Below, piece after piece: positions 26,663-35,552 of a stretch of DNA of 64,000 nt (the stretch's first letter is position 1; each line of letters starts with the position of its first letter). The DNA comes from Algoriphagus sp. (GTDB taxonomy: Bacteria > Bacteroidota > Bacteroidia > Cytophagales > Cyclobacteriaceae). The translations under genes were made by a program, and so were the position numbers. The stretch spans positions 1 to 64,000 of the forward strand of contig NZ_JAMWZB010000024.1 in the NCBI RefSeq assembly GCF_024305035.1. The letters are read 5' to 3'. The notes under the pieces are model-generated. The model was given only the letters and a program-made list of their open reading frames with translations. It made no database searches and was not told the origin of the DNA.

Positions 26663-27238
26663 TTATTTTCTTCTTTTTTCCAAAAGGAGTCTAAGCCGTT
26701 CAATCTGAATCCTGTGATACCTTTGCAATATGATCGGGTACAGGTTTCCGATCACATTGATAAGAGTGGAAACTAAGAAAACAAGGATATACCCTTTCAT
26801 GAGAAGATAGAAAGCTAGGATTTCAATGGTAATAAAAGCCGCCAAGTGACCAAATTCGGATTGCCTTGTTTGGGTATCAAAGTTATCAATACCACCTTTG
26901 TTACCGTTAAAATACTTTTTTCGATTCTTTTCTTTTCCCCAAAAAAACTTGAGTAGGAATATTTTGAAATACTCCACACCCAAAATCTGATAAATGAATG
27001 CCAGGTTTCCTGAATTCTTGATCCTATAATAGGAGTTAGGTAAGATTCGGTTAGTCAAAAAGGCAAAACCTAGCAAAGCAAAAACCCCTGTTACAAATAA
27101 ATTCAAGGCAAAGGAAAAAGTGAGTACGCCGAGTCAACTGAACTGAACTGGGTTGGTCAAATCCAAAAACCTGAGCAATTCCAGTGAACGGTAAGCTAGG
27201 AAAATAGAAGCGAAGGATAACAGAATCTTTTTTACCAT
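26663..27238 (-). pseudogene. CrtO-like membrane acyltransferase family protein with an in-frame TGA
   Basis: From ATG 27238 the frame reads MVKKILLSFASIFLAYRSLE, a good first membrane segment, then stops at TGA (27136-27134, codon 35). The same frame continues without further stops as LGVLTFSFALNLFVTGVFAL to 26663. The later part (147 residues from TTG 27106) carries LPNSYYRIKN, LGVEYFKIFLLKFFWGKEKNRKKYFNG, FGHLAAF and NVIGNLYPIILQRYHR, like the glycosyl-4,4'-diaponeurosporenoate acyltransferase (CrtO) family. Without the TGA the protein would have 191 residues in one frame. Either a nonsense mutation or translation from the TTG. The IS256-type element ends 61 bp upstream of the ATG and may have cut off the promoter. 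Confidence 0.7.
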
Positions 27239-27340
27239 AATTTTGATTAAGGCTATAAACCTTCAGTTTAAGAAAAAATCAATAACCACATAAAACTTGG
27301 GATAGTTCATTAAACTGTGTCTAGGTTTAAATCTTTATAT

Positions 27341-27386
27341 CCACCTCACATCTTAGTTGGCTTAAGCCAACTAAGATGTGAGGTGG
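27341..27386. repeat. Perfect 21-bp stem hairpin inside the IS256-type element
   Basis: The arms 27341-27361 and 27366-27386 are perfect inverted copies (ccacctcacatcttagttgg plus c and its complement) around a ttaa loop, so all 46 bp form one palindrome. It lies 5 nt beyond the transposase stop and 18 nt inside the left terminal repeat. A T7 run follows on the plus strand 12 nt later (27394 on); the minus-strand side lacks a T-run. It could stop transcripts reading into the transposase from outside, or act as a terminator. Confidence 0.9.
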
Positions 27387-27391
27387 AAAGA

Positions 27392-28630
27392 CTAATTTTT
27401 TTGTGGCACCCGCTCTGGGTACAGTTCCATAATTTCCCGCTGGATGGCAGTCCAACCATGCGCCTTTTTCTTCCATGACTTTTCATTCCTGTTGATCGAA
27501 AGAAAGAGCTGTTTGGTCAGTGCTGTCTCCGATACCCAAGCAGCCTTGCTTTTGATCAGTTTACGCATAATCCGATGAAGAGCTTCCACCGGATTGGTCG
27601 TGTAGATCATTTTGCGCATCGCTACGGGGAAGTGCAAAAAAGCCATCAGTTCATCCCAGTTTTCTCGCCACTGTTTGACAATATACTTGTATTTACTACC
27701 CCATTGGATATCAAAGGCTTCTAGGGCTGTCCTTGCCTGCTCTTCTGTTGTCGCGGTGTAGATCTGGCGTAAGGCTTTGATCACTTCTTTTTTGTCGGTC
27801 TCATCCACATATTTCAGTGAGTTCCGCATTTGATGGACGATACACTTTTGACTAACCGAGTCAGGAAAAGCCTCCTGAATCTGTTCGGAAAAACCCTGAA
27901 GATCATCCGTACAGATCACCAAAATATCCGCTACTCCTCGGGATTTCAGCTCTTCCATCACCATGCCCCACTTCCTGGCACCTTCTCCGCCAGAGTTGAT
28001 GTAGAGCCCCAACACATCCCTGTTGCCTTCCCAGTCCACCGCATAGACCGTATAGCAGGCACTGCTGGTGTATTTGCCCTCCTGTCGTACGTTGAAGTGT
28101 ATCGCATCCAGATAGACCACCGGATAAAAGCTTTGTAGGCTCCTGGTACGCCAGCTCTGAATCTCAGGCAACACCTTATCGGTAATCTCAGAAATACGCC
28201 CCGCAGAGAGGCTCACCCCATAAATATCCTCCAACAGCCGTCTCACATCTTCCACTGAGTTGCCTTGGGCATACAAAGCCAGGATCTGATCATCCAAACC
28301 ACTGCTGAGTTCCCGTTCACGTTTGCCGATCAAGGCGGGATTAAAGTCGCCAGTGCGGTCTCGGGGAGTCGAAATATCTAAGGGACCAGCTTCGCTTACC
28401 ACCCGCTTGGGAGTCCTCCCATTACGCTTGTTTACCTTGCCCGATTCACGCTCTTGGGAAAGAAAACTATCGATCTCGCCATCTAGCATCGTGTTCACCA
28501 TTTGCTGCAAAAGCTCACTGAATGAACTCTCTTTTCCCAGCAATCCTTTCTTACTGTAAAGCCGCTCTTTAAGACGTTCGTTCATCTTTGGATCTTTCAA
28601 TAAATCCTCAATGGTCTGTTTTTTCTTCAT
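27392..28630 (-). CDS. IS256-family transposase
   Basis: 412 residues from ATG 28630 (MKKKQTIEDLL); the frame opens 8 codons earlier inside the terminal region. Full length for the Mutator-like IS256 family. The catalytic triad is visible as VYLDAIHF (Asp), ICTDDLQGF (Asp) and TTNPVEALHR (Glu), with the conserved CIVHQMRNSLKYV between the last two. No frameshift, so the element may be active. It is flanked by terminal repeats at 27299-27322 and 28647-28670. Confidence 0.95.
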   Translation of the reverse strand: MKKKQTIEDLLKDPKMNERLKERLYSKKGLLGKESSFSELLQQMVNTMLDGEIDSFLSQERESGKVNKRNGRTPKRVVSEAGPLDISTPRDRTGDFNPALIGKRERELSSGLDDQILALYAQGNSVEDVRRLLEDIYGVSLSAGRISEITDKVLPEIQSWRTRSLQSFYPVVYLDAIHFNVRQEGKYTSSACYTVYAVDWEGNRDVLGLYINSGGEGARKWGMVMEELKSRGVADILVICTDDLQGFSEQIQEAFPDSVSQKCIVHQMRNSLKYVDETDKKEVIKALRQIYTATTEEQARTALEAFDIQWGSKYKYIVKQWRENWDELMAFLHFPVAMRKMIYTTNPVEALHRIMRKLIKSKAAWVSETALTKQLFLSINRNEKSWKKKAHGWTAIQREIMELYPERVPQKN

Positions 28631-28670
28631 TAGTTGTAAAGTTAGCAGACACACTTAATTGAACAGTCTC

Positions 28671-29136
28671 TTCAACTTATCCATAAGTTATTTACTATGG
28701 AAACTAGAAATCCATACTATTAGACTCTTAGTGGATTTTAAAGTAACAATATCTCATGATACATTCAAGGATAAGCCTAAAAACAAATCTAATCGGTTCA
28801 ATTTCAAGCGCTTTTTTAGCTAAGCACTTTGGCCTACAAATTTTCACTCTTATCCGGCTCCAAAAAAAATAAACCCTTAAACAATTCCCATCCTCTTTTC
28901 CCCTTTCTTGAAAAATCCCTGAATTCTGGGATTGATTATTTTTTGCTCGTTTTTGAAATTTATCAACGCAAATCAACAAATAGTTTTTGAAATTTTCCGT
29001 TCGGCAAAGCTCTCCAACAGAGACCTAAAATACCATCCTATAGGCATTTTACAGGGATTTTGGTACAGCTCAAACGCCTATTAGTTAATTCTATCAAATC
29101 AACAAATTATACTTTTAACCCTTAAATTCTTCTCCT
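28671..29136. other. Intergenic region upstream of the lectin-protease gene
   Basis: About 465 bp. A 13-bp direct repeat gtttttgaaattt occurs at 28949-28961 and 28983-28995. The 83-codon minus frame 28728-28979 has no recognisable family. The region should contain the promoter of the gene at 29137. Confidence 0.45.
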
Positions 29137-30621
29137 ATGTTAAAATTCAATCACATTTCGACTCAAAAAACCTATATGATCCAATCTGCTTTGGGAAGGT
29201 CTCTGGATGTCAAAAATGGTAGAGCCAAAGAAGGAAATGGCGTACAGCTCTACGATAAGAACGCTACGTTTGCCCAACAATGGGACTTAATCGATGCAGG
29301 AAATGGGTATTGTTACATTCGTTCCAAACTTGGTTATTTCCTAGATGTCAAGGGGGCCAATAAACACCCGGGAGCGGAAGTTCAGATTTGGGTCAGCACA
29401 AGCTCTGATGCCCAATTATGGAAACTCATTCTGGGAGATGAGGGGAATTTTCATATCCAATCAAAACTGGGGACTTATCTAGAGGTCCATGGAAGAGGCT
29501 CTGCCAATGGCGCCCTCTTGTTGATGTCTACAAAAAAAGACACCACAGCTCAAAAATGGAAATTTTATAGGATTCCCAGTGCGCTCTATCTTTCGAATTT
29601 CAAACCCCATCGAGATGGTTTTAACTTTGTCAATGACTTTCAAAATAATGTAATCAGTGGAATAGACGTGCGAACTTCAGGCTTATGTGGTGGAATGAGT
29701 TATACCGCTTTGGATTATTATTTTTCAAGAAGGGCTATTCCTTCGGCTCCATTCCGTCCTGCGGAAGGGACTACGCTTCACCGGTACATTTATAAACGAC
29801 AGGTCAGTTCCATTATAGATAATTTGGATAAATGGGCAGAATTAACTTTTAATCCCTTTGGAGTCAGGGACTCTGAATTTGCAAATTGGGGTTTGGAAGG
29901 CAGATTAAATACACTTAGAAATCACTTAAGATCAAAGCGCCCCATCGCATTATGCTTATCGGATGTAGAAGGAAGAATTGATAAAGGCCACCAAGTAGTA
30001 GCCATTGGAATGGATTTGGGGAGGTTTTCACCTCGGACCAAGCAATTCAGTGAAGATGTTAAAATTTTCCTTTACGATCCAAACTATCCGAACCGGATGA
30101 TCACCATGGTGCCAGATATGGCTAGAAATTGCTGGGAATACTTGGATGAAGATCAGGCCTATAGAACCTATTTTATTGATGAACGGTACAAAAGAAAATT
30201 GCCTCCTGTTTTACCCAAACAGACTGCTACTCAACCAGGACTAGTTCATGAGTTACTTGTTAATTTCTGTACAGGTTCGGATGACTTACGAGGTGGAAAT
30301 GACAATGTCAATCTACGAGTTGATTATGCTGACAGAACGTATGAAAACTTCCTGAACCTCAACAATAGTCAGCGCTGGATTGATAACTATGACCATACCG
30401 TATCATTAATCCTGACTAAACCACATCGGCTCCCCGAAATCAAGTCCATTACGCTTTCTACCACTTTCAAAGGAGGATCTGGGGGGGACAATTGGAATCT
30501 TCAGAAACTCAAGATCACGGCTAAAGGCTTGGGAGTAAATAAAATGATCTTGGACAAAAAAGGAGACCCCTTTTTCCGATTTACGGGGAAAAAAAATAAC
30601 TTACCAATCAGTATCGGTTGA
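29137..30621 (+). CDS. Ricin-type lectin + papain-like + PLAT-like domain protein
   Basis: 494 residues, no signal peptide. Residues 1-145 form a beta-trefoil with three QxW repeats (QQWDL 47-51, QLWKL 93-97, QKWKF 139-143), indicating sugar binding. Residues about 150-350 contain SGLCGGMSYTALDYYF (Cys184), KGHQVVAIG (His285) and FLYDPNYP (Asp314), the order and spacing of a papain-like cysteine peptidase or related transferase. Residues 370-494 (NFCTGSDDLRGGNDNVNLRV and later GGDNWNLQKLKI) look like a PLAT/LH2-type beta-sandwich that binds lipid or protein. The combination suggests a carbohydrate-targeted enzyme. It has its own terminator, is followed by the TULIP operon on the same strand, and may belong to the same function. 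Catalysis is inferred only from motifs. Confidence 0.65.
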   Translation: MLKFNHISTQKTYMIQSALGRSLDVKNGRAKEGNGVQLYDKNATFAQQWDLIDAGNGYCYIRSKLGYFLDVKGANKHPGAEVQIWVSTSSDAQLWKLILGDEGNFHIQSKLGTYLEVHGRGSANGALLLMSTKKDTTAQKWKFYRIPSALYLSNFKPHRDGFNFVNDFQNNVISGIDVRTSGLCGGMSYTALDYYFSRRAIPSAPFRPAEGTTLHRYIYKRQVSSIIDNLDKWAELTFNPFGVRDSEFANWGLEGRLNTLRNHLRSKRPIALCLSDVEGRIDKGHQVVAIGMDLGRFSPRTKQFSEDVKIFLYDPNYPNRMITMVPDMARNCWEYLDEDQAYRTYFIDERYKRKLPPVLPKQTATQPGLVHELLVNFCTGSDDLRGGNDNVNLRVDYADRTYENFLNLNNSQRWIDNYDHTVSLILTKPHRLPEIKSITLSTTFKGGSGGDNWNLQKLKITAKGLGVNKMILDKKGDPFFRFTGKKNNLPISIG

Positions 30622-30679
30622 AATTTCAGGACCTGGAAACTAGGGGAGTTAAATTTGAGCCTATCTAGATCACCTACCT

Positions 30680-30715
30680 AGCCACCCAGGACTCTGCAGG
30701 TGGCTTTATTTTTTT
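30680..30715 (+). terminator. Rho-independent terminator
   Basis: Stem agccacc (30680-30686) / ggtggct (30699-30705), 12-nt loop, then ttattttttt. It lies 58 nt after the lectin-protease stop and separates that gene from the operon at 31090. Confidence 0.85.
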
Positions 30716-30886
30716 GTGCGATCTCCCAAATGCCAGCACAAATCTTCCCTATATAAATAGACACCATATAGGTTGAAAAGAAATTATTTTAAAATCCCAA
30801 AAAAATCCTGCTCATTTTTTCTTAGATCAAAGGCACAAATAACGAGCTGAACTACAGATTTTTAAGTATAACAATTAAGAATTTAA

Positions 30887-30908
30887 AAATACGTGTTTCT
30901 ACGTATTT
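30887..30908. promoter_or_regulatory. Palindromic candidate operator of the TULIP operon
   Basis: Perfect 8-bp arms aaatacgt / acgtattt with a 6-nt spacer, about 180 nt before the first gene. It may bind a dimeric regulator; no T-run follows closely enough for a terminator. Confidence 0.35.
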
Positions 30909-31089
30909 CGTTTAAATTTTTAAGGGTTTAATATTGATCTAATTAAGAAAGGGAATGCTCTTTTTCACAAGGAGGAATGATTTGGGTCAAGTTCCGACCA
31001 GTTGTCTTTTTCACTGATTAATAAACTAATAGCAGGTTCTAAACTGATTAATTATTTCTTTAAAATTCACATTTTAACCTTAATAAAAA

Positions 31090-32832
31090 ATGAAAATCAC
31101 TCAAAATCTTGGAGGTTTTGACATGGTATTGGGATTATCCCAGACTACGATCAACTACCAGTTCTTTAAACTACATCAACGAAATTTGATCCGAAAAAAA
31201 TGGCTCGTTGGGGTCGGAAATGTATTGAATCCCGATCAAGGTGAAAAACCTTTTCATCTAGAGGGGAGCGATGATTCCATCCAAGGTAAAATAGCCCAAT
31301 GGGTTTCAAATCAATCCCAAATTGCCAAAGCAAAATCGAATAAAAAGTGGGCAGAAATAGGCGAATTGATCGAAAAGGGGAAAGCTCTCGGCTTAAATCT
31401 TGATTATGCTTGGGATGCCATCATCAATGCCCCAACCATTGAAATCATTAAAAATAATTCAGGTCTGCTTTATTTTAACTTGATATTCTCCAGTGGCAAA
31501 CTGTATTATCTACCAGAGGAAACTTCCGAAGTCAAGATTTTTGACCTGAAAGGGCTGATTTATTCCTTTACTGTACCAATCGGAAAAATCAAAATCACCA
31601 AAGATCAAATGCTTCTCCATGCGGATGATCATCTAAATGAGATCATTCGAGAAAGCGGACTTCAGGAATCGGATTTTAGAATTGAAAGTCTTTTCCTCAA
31701 CTTTCAAAATGCCAATATTTCCAACTTTGACAAGTCCAGAAGCCAGTTCCCAGCTGAGACCACACTGCCCTTACAGGTCGCAATTGAAAGCTATTTTAAC
31801 CGAATGCTCCAATCTTCGGATAGTCCCTATGTTTTAGGCTACGGGATTACCCGACCTGAAATCAAAAGTGAAAAGGCACTATTTCAACCCACCTCCTTGG
31901 ACTTTTCAACCAGCTTTAGTCAAAAGAAAATAGCTACCAATCAGGTAGATGGACAGTTTAGTGCTTTCAATTTTATGATGATGCTCCAAGGCCGAAGTCC
32001 TGAAAAGGACGCCAGGGTGGGCATTCTTCCTAACAGTTTAATTGAATTAGGAAAAGATACTACCGCCACCATTGACGGGGTATTTGCCATGGACAGGGAG
32101 CGATTTGATGAGTATCTCCATTCATTAGATAGCTATTTGGTAGAGCTTTTTAGTTCCCAAAAAGACGTAACTGTTGACGGCGGAGCATTTAAACTGGTAA
32201 ATGGCAACTGGGTCATGAAAGCACGGCATCATGCCAAGCGAATTGATGATACCATTGATACGACCTACACTTTGACTCGAAAGCAAATTCAAAATCAAAA
32301 TTTGGGAATCCTAGTTGAATATGAGTTTCAGGTGGGTATTGTAATTGACATCAATGCCTTAATCTGGACCGTAAAGGAAATTAGCCTTTCAACCGCTGGC
32401 ACCTATACCTACAAAGAGGTAAAAGAAAAAGGGAAAGTCGGCAAGTTTTCCTTTCTCATCAAAAACGGAAAAGAAGGAAAGTTTGATCTTCAACCCAATC
32501 TGGAATCTCCCAAAATCGCCTTCAACGAAGATCCTAATCTCCTTCACGGTTCATTTTGGGATGTTTTTCTTGAAATTTTGAGCTTTATCTTCCTATGGCC
32601 GATCAAAATTGCTGAAGGAATAGTAAATCAAATTGCGGTGGATCTCGGCTCCAACTCTGCTGTTATTCAAAATAAAAAACTCGAATCACTCCGAAAGCTA
32701 AATGTACTCAACCAAAGTAATCAGGTCATTCTGCCTTTGGGAAAAACATATACTTATAAAAATCTAAGGTATTTCGAGAAAGAGACTCTCATTGCCTATG
32801 ATATTTCTTATGCCATTGTAATTGAAAAATAA
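31090..32832 (+). CDS. TULIP-fold (P47/OrfX-like) protein, putative lipid binder
   Basis: 580 residues, no signal peptide. It opens with GGFDMVLGLSQTTINYQFFKL (8-28), echoing the GWDIVxxxxxxxVNxxL start of the clostridial P47/OrfX proteins, whose solved structures are TULIP lipid-binding folds. The C-terminal part (ILPLGKTYTYKNLRYF, 550-565) also resembles the end of that family. Between these are long beta-rich stretches and one hydrophobic segment near residues 490-520 (SFWDVFLEILSFIFLWPIKI). In clostridia P47/OrfX proteins accompany neurotoxin genes; related genes in other bacteria lie in toxin-like clusters. Here it leads an operon (11-nt gap to the next gene). Assignment is by short motif and should be tested by structure prediction. 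Confidence 0.5.
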   Translation: MKITQNLGGFDMVLGLSQTTINYQFFKLHQRNLIRKKWLVGVGNVLNPDQGEKPFHLEGSDDSIQGKIAQWVSNQSQIAKAKSNKKWAEIGELIEKGKALGLNLDYAWDAIINAPTIEIIKNNSGLLYFNLIFSSGKLYYLPEETSEVKIFDLKGLIYSFTVPIGKIKITKDQMLLHADDHLNEIIRESGLQESDFRIESLFLNFQNANISNFDKSRSQFPAETTLPLQVAIESYFNRMLQSSDSPYVLGYGITRPEIKSEKALFQPTSLDFSTSFSQKKIATNQVDGQFSAFNFMMMLQGRSPEKDARVGILPNSLIELGKDTTATIDGVFAMDRERFDEYLHSLDSYLVELFSSQKDVTVDGGAFKLVNGNWVMKARHHAKRIDDTIDTTYTLTRKQIQNQNLGILVEYEFQVGIVIDINALIWTVKEISLSTAGTYTYKEVKEKGKVGKFSFLIKNGKEGKFDLQPNLESPKIAFNEDPNLLHGSFWDVFLEILSFIFLWPIKIAEGIVNQIAVDLGSNSAVIQNKKLESLRKLNVLNQSNQVILPLGKTYTYKNLRYFEKETLIAYDISYAIVIEK

Positions 32833-32843
32833 ATTTTTGAACT

Positions 32844-35546
32844 ATGAACTCTCAACCAGGAACACAAGTATCACGGGAAGATCAGGTCCAAGTAAAGTTC
32901 AACAGTGAGTTGATGAACAACTACTTTCCTGAATCCACCATTGAAGCAAAAAAGGAAATCCGAACCCTAATGATTGGCCCGGATCAACCTTTACTATTTT
33001 TTCAGAACACCGAAGAAAAACTTATGGCCGTCCTTCGAAAAGAGGGATCTTTCACCGGATGGGTTTCCTTTTCCCTTTCAAACCAAGCAGTGGTTGATTA
33101 TGAATTGGAATACAATCCCGAAACCGAAAGTTTTCAAATTGCCAAAGTAGAGGATAATCAAGTCCTTGTATCCCAATCCATTTCCATTAAGGACACCAAT
33201 TTTGAAAAATTGGATGCTGTAATAAATTGGAAATCGGTAACTCCAGATAGCTGGAAAGAACAAATTGATCGGGTATCCCTAGGAAGGGAGCACCTGTTGT
33301 TCGCTACCTCCCAGCCCAACAGCGATGCACTTCATTATCTGGTTGATCTAAAGGACTTGAAGCCAAAGTCTTATACGCTTCCGGAGCACGCCACAAAGAT
33401 TCTTCATTTTGAGTTGGGAAGCTTTTTGTATTCAAATGGAGTCTTTTTCCTCTATCAAATTGGGCAGGTAAAAGGCATGCTCTATCAGTCATTTCCCGAT
33501 CCGGTTTACCAAAAAACCGATCAGTGGCGGTTTGAATTTGAAGAATCCATCGAATGCTTTGCCTTAGTAGAGTCTGAAGAGGGCAATGACAGGGTATATG
33601 CAGCGGGAAACCGGGTACATGAAGTAAGCGCAGCAGCTGATGGAAGCAGCTTTTCCATCCAAACCCTACCTGGGAAATTCAACACTATAAAAAAAATAAG
33701 AGCCGCCTCCTTTCAATTGGAAAATACCATTTGGGCATTGGATGAGATCGGATTACATTATCAAACCAACCGCTTCTTTGACCAAAAAAAGCAGGCGTTT
33801 GAAATTGGAAGATGGACCAGCCCCTTATTAATGGTGGAAGGTGCCGAACAATTCAGCTGTGCTAAAGGCAGGGGAATCCGAAACCAACTCTATACGATCA
33901 ACACCTCTGCAGGAAATGAGCTCAGCAGACTCTGGCAAGACGAGGTGACATCGCTTTGGCACAATCACACTCTGTATCTGGAGGACCTGAATGCGCTGAA
34001 GGAGGTGGAATCCTATGCCGCCCAAGTCATGTTTCAAACTCCCCATACGCTGAGATCATTTCAAGGGACCTCAGTAAATCTGAGTGCAGAAACCAACCTG
34101 TTGGTCTATATCAACAGCAAAAGTTATCATCTTAAGCCCAATGAACAGGTTGCTATTCCACTAGGACTAGTTCCAGAATTCACCATCATTTGTCCGGTGA
34201 AAGAAATTGGATCTTCTCGAATAAAGCTATCAGCTCCATTTTTGGAGGAAGAAATAGCCATTGATCTTTCCAATCAGGTACTGGCCCGGCTGGACAACCG
34301 GATCAAAGAAAGCGGAGGACTAGATAAACTTCAGACCAAGAATGGAAAGCCACTCATACCCGGTCAACCAGATCATGCGGTAGTCAAAGAAGTTGAAAAG
34401 GGAATAGCTCAGGCCTTATCTTTAAACCAAAGTTTAGCTCAAAACAACCTGCACAATTTCCAAACCACCTCTTTTTCCATTCAACATCCTGGCAATCAAC
34501 AAAAAGCTAACACGAACGTACTATCTCACTCATTCTTAGACGAAGCGGGTCATACCTTGGGCGATTTCTTCCATTCAATTTGGATGAAAGCTCAGCAAGT
34601 TGTAGAGTTTGTCGTTGAAAGGGTAACAGAAGGAGTTCGGTTTGTAATCAAAATTGGAGAACAAGTCCTAAACTGGATTGTAAAAACCGTTCAGGAAATC
34701 GGTGCATTTGTTCAGCGGGTTTTTGAAGCAATCGGTGTTTTCTTCAAAGATTTATTTGACTTCCTTGCGTTTCTTTTTGACTGGGATTCCATTGTACAAA
34801 CCAAAAATGCTTACAAGGGATTTGTCAATAATTCTTTAGAAAGCCTTAGGCTGGAAATAGGGAATATCAAGCACTTTATTGACACTACCCTGGAGCGAGA
34901 AATAGCCAAATTTTCCCCTGAATTGGTCATCATTCCGGAGCAGATGGATCAAGTAAAAGCATCCAATCCCTCTGCTGGACCCGGACCTGATCCGCGATCC
35001 AATTGGCTAAACTCCAAAAAGGACTACCTCAATCACAGTAAAGAGTCTGGTGGTAATAAACGCATGCCAGATGAATTTTCGACCGTTTTTGAAGATTTGA
35101 TTCGAAGACTTCAACCGATCCTTCAGGAAACCGGTGTGGGGTTTTTACATGAAATCCAATTGGTAGGGGAAGAATTTCAGAATGTGATTTCCGGAAAAAT
35201 TTCCTTTGGGCAATTTTTACAATTTGCACTGCAAAAGCTGGCAGGGACAGGTCTTTTCCTACTCAAGCAATTTATAGATGTACTATTAGAAACTTTAGAA
35301 GCTCTATTAGAAGCTGCTTATGTGGGCTTAAACAAAGAATGGCAAATACCTATCATCTCTGAGTTGTATAAAAAAGTATCTGGAGGAGATGCCATGAGCT
35401 TTTTAGATGTGATGTGCCTTCTGGTTGCAATCCCTACTACTATACTCTACAAAATTGCAGAAAACAAAGCTCCATTCGAATCCCCTGCCACTAAGGAGGC
35501 CTTTTTAAAGCGGGGTGAAACTGTATTTCAATTAAACTTAAATTAA
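32844..35546 (+). CDS. Large protein with long amphipathic helical segment, function unknown
   Basis: 900 residues, no signal peptide and no family I can name. Residues 1 to about 450 are beta-rich with repeated short strands (possibly a propeller). Residues about 565-690 are a continuous helical stretch of alternating charged and aliphatic/aromatic residues (for instance VVEFVVERVTEGVRFVIKIG and VFFKDLFDFLAFLF), which could line a pore or wrap a membrane. A Pro/Gly-rich break (SNPSAGPGPDPRSN, about 710-723) precedes a second helical part. It lies between the TULIP protein and a small membrane protein with gaps of 11 and 6 nt, so the three are co-transcribed. A pore-forming or membrane-docking role is my inference. 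Confidence 0.55.
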   Translation: MNSQPGTQVSREDQVQVKFNSELMNNYFPESTIEAKKEIRTLMIGPDQPLLFFQNTEEKLMAVLRKEGSFTGWVSFSLSNQAVVDYELEYNPETESFQIAKVEDNQVLVSQSISIKDTNFEKLDAVINWKSVTPDSWKEQIDRVSLGREHLLFATSQPNSDALHYLVDLKDLKPKSYTLPEHATKILHFELGSFLYSNGVFFLYQIGQVKGMLYQSFPDPVYQKTDQWRFEFEESIECFALVESEEGNDRVYAAGNRVHEVSAAADGSSFSIQTLPGKFNTIKKIRAASFQLENTIWALDEIGLHYQTNRFFDQKKQAFEIGRWTSPLLMVEGAEQFSCAKGRGIRNQLYTINTSAGNELSRLWQDEVTSLWHNHTLYLEDLNALKEVESYAAQVMFQTPHTLRSFQGTSVNLSAETNLLVYINSKSYHLKPNEQVAIPLGLVPEFTIICPVKEIGSSRIKLSAPFLEEEIAIDLSNQVLARLDNRIKESGGLDKLQTKNGKPLIPGQPDHAVVKEVEKGIAQALSLNQSLAQNNLHNFQTTSFSIQHPGNQQKANTNVLSHSFLDEAGHTLGDFFHSIWMKAQQVVEFVVERVTEGVRFVIKIGEQVLNWIVKTVQEIGAFVQRVFEAIGVFFKDLFDFLAFLFDWDSIVQTKNAYKGFVNNSLESLRLEIGNIKHFIDTTLEREIAKFSPELVIIPEQMDQVKASNPSAGPGPDPRSNWLNSKKDYLNHSKESGGNKRMPDEFSTVFEDLIRRLQPILQETGVGFLHEIQLVGEEFQNVISGKISFGQFLQFALQKLAGTGLFLLKQFIDVLLETLEALLEAAYVGLNKEWQIPIISELYKKVSGGDAMSFLDVMCLLVAIPTTILYKIAENKAPFESPATKEAFLKRGETVFQLNLN

Positions 35547-35552
35547 ACCATC

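Larger units (their letters stand above)
27299..28670 (-). mobile_element. IS256-family insertion sequence
   Basis: About 1.37 kb. Imperfect 24-bp terminal inverted repeats: left 27299-27322 and right 28647-28670, matching at 18 of 24 positions, with GTTCA and TGTGTCT conserved. The flanks taaaactt (27291-27298) and ttcaactt (28671-28678) agree at 6 of 8 positions, a poor target duplication that hints at an old insertion or later change. One intact transposase gene lies on the minus strand. Confidence 0.8.
30622..31089. other. Intergenic region before the TULIP operon
   Basis: About 470 bp: the terminator at 30680-30715, a perfect inverted repeat at 30887-30908, and otherwise AT-rich sequence without an ORF. 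It should contain the operon promoter, but no clean TTTG/TAnnTTTG pair was seen. Confidence 0.5.

Noticed and set aside
26663..27238. In-frame TGA as a selenocysteine codon
   Set aside because: No SECIS-like hairpin follows, the family has no Cys at this position, and the residue lies in an ordinary membrane segment.
28728..28979. 83-codon minus frame between the IS element and the lectin gene
   Set aside because: No recognisable domain, unusual composition, no promoter or conserved start; treated as intergenic.
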